In this document: positions 15,463 through 15,838 of the stretch, in pieces
Layout of the letters: each line of letters starts with the position of its first letter
Numbering within the stretch: position 1 is the first letter of the stretch
NCBI GenBank assembly: GCA_963700425.1
Contig: CAVOXO010000006.1
Span: 1-15,838, forward strand
DNA length: 15,838 nucleotides
Source of the DNA: CAVOXO01 sp963700425
GTDB taxonomy: Bacteria; Actinomycetota; Acidimicrobiia; Acidimicrobiales; Microtrichaceae
Direction: 5' to 3'
Notes under the pieces: model-generated
Seen by the model: only the letters and a program-made list of their open reading frames with translations
Database searches by the model: none
Told to the model about the DNA's origin: nothing
Made by a program: the position numbers and the translations under genes

Positions 15463-15838
15463 ACGAATCGCCGCGCAAGATCGTGGTCACCGGGATCCTG
15501 TTCTTCTATCCAATGGCCGGCGTGACCTATCAGTTCCTGCACTACCTGCTGGGGCTCCGGGCCCTCGGCCACGACGTCGTCTACATCGAGGGACTCGTAC
15601 GCGGTGGGTGTACGACCCGGATATCAACGACCTCACCGACGATGCCACCACGAACGTGCGCAAGGTCGTCCCCCAGCCTCCCAGCAGTACGGTCTCGGGG
15701 ACCGGTGGGCCTACCGCGACAGGGGCGTCGGCCACGCGGACGATGGGGATGACCGACGCCGAGATCGACCGGTGGTACCGAGACGCCGACATCCTGCTCA
15801 ACGTCACCGGCTCGCAGGAGATCCTCCCGCACCATCGC
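15459..15838 (+). CDS. Glycosyltransferase-like protein, N-terminal part only, frameshifted, cut by window end
   Basis: ATG 15459 overlaps the previous stop. The N-terminus reads KIVVTGILFFYPMAGVTYQF and then LGLRALGHDVVYIE, the first beta-alpha-beta unit of GT-B-type glycosyltransferases. After about 15595 the frame is lost; another frame continues WVYDPDINDLTDDATTNVRK, and near the end MTDAEIDRWYRDADILLNVT with GSQEILPHH. The shift fits one or two extra G residues in 15594-15606, with a further one or two near 15670-15750. From memory, proteins with this opening and a following W-x-Y-x-P segment accompany polysaccharide loci. Only about 125 codons are in the window, so donor sugar and C-terminal domain are unknown. 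Confidence 0.6.

Overview
The window is GC-rich DNA with strongly G/C-biased third codon positions. It carries gene families typical of Actinobacteria: a GAP-type membrane protein, a DUF7144-like remnant, and many GTG starts. I read it as an environmental actinomycete, possibly Acidimicrobiia-like; this is inference from style and not a phylogenetic placement. No rRNA, tRNA, CRISPR array, transposase or integrase was found.

Left part (1-2.6 kb): small and partly broken genes. These are a frameshifted Cys-containing hypothetical (117-531), a small secreted Cys-rich protein on the minus strand (733-1080), a degraded DUF7144-like membrane protein containing a striking CsoR-operator-like palindrome (1202-1365), a GAP-family membrane protein (1411-2244), and a probable decayed minus-strand gene (2240-2577).

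Middle part (2.6-8.1 kb): an overlapping, intact E1 alpha/beta pair of a thiamine-diphosphate 2-oxoacid dehydrogenase without E2 or E3 nearby (2575-4660); a 450-bp stretch without a confident gene; an interrupted hypothetical (5111-5503); two intact unrecognised genes in one operon (5504-6835); a 19-bp perfect hairpin (6910-6955); and a phytanoyl-CoA-dioxygenase-like (PhyH) Fe(II)/2-oxoglutarate enzyme whose N-terminus is split off by one frameshift (7221-8088).

Right part (8.2-15.8 kb): the most interesting block. It is a tightly packed operon with 4-bp stop/start overlaps at almost every junction. The order is: a membrane fusion of a clan-A glycoside-hydrolase domain with a GT2 glycosyltransferase (8175-10628, intact); two ABC half-exporters (10625-12551 and 12548-14312); two left-handed beta-helix acyltransferases (14309-14906 and 14903-15462); and a glycosyltransferase-like protein cut by the window end (15459 onward). 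The layout suggests polymerisation or remodelling of a glycan, its export by an ABC heterodimer, and O-acylation, comparable in logic to NdvB/NdvA-type beta-glucan systems but with different domains. The two ABC genes share an almost identical ~760-bp ATPase domain with codon use unlike the rest of the operon, while their membrane domains differ.

Quality caveat: from about 11.3 kb to the end nearly every gene is broken by several single-base indels, whereas 2.6-10.6 kb is nearly clean. Because the protein signal resumes immediately in another frame each time, sequencing or assembly error is more likely than true decay. Such genes are listed as whole loci.
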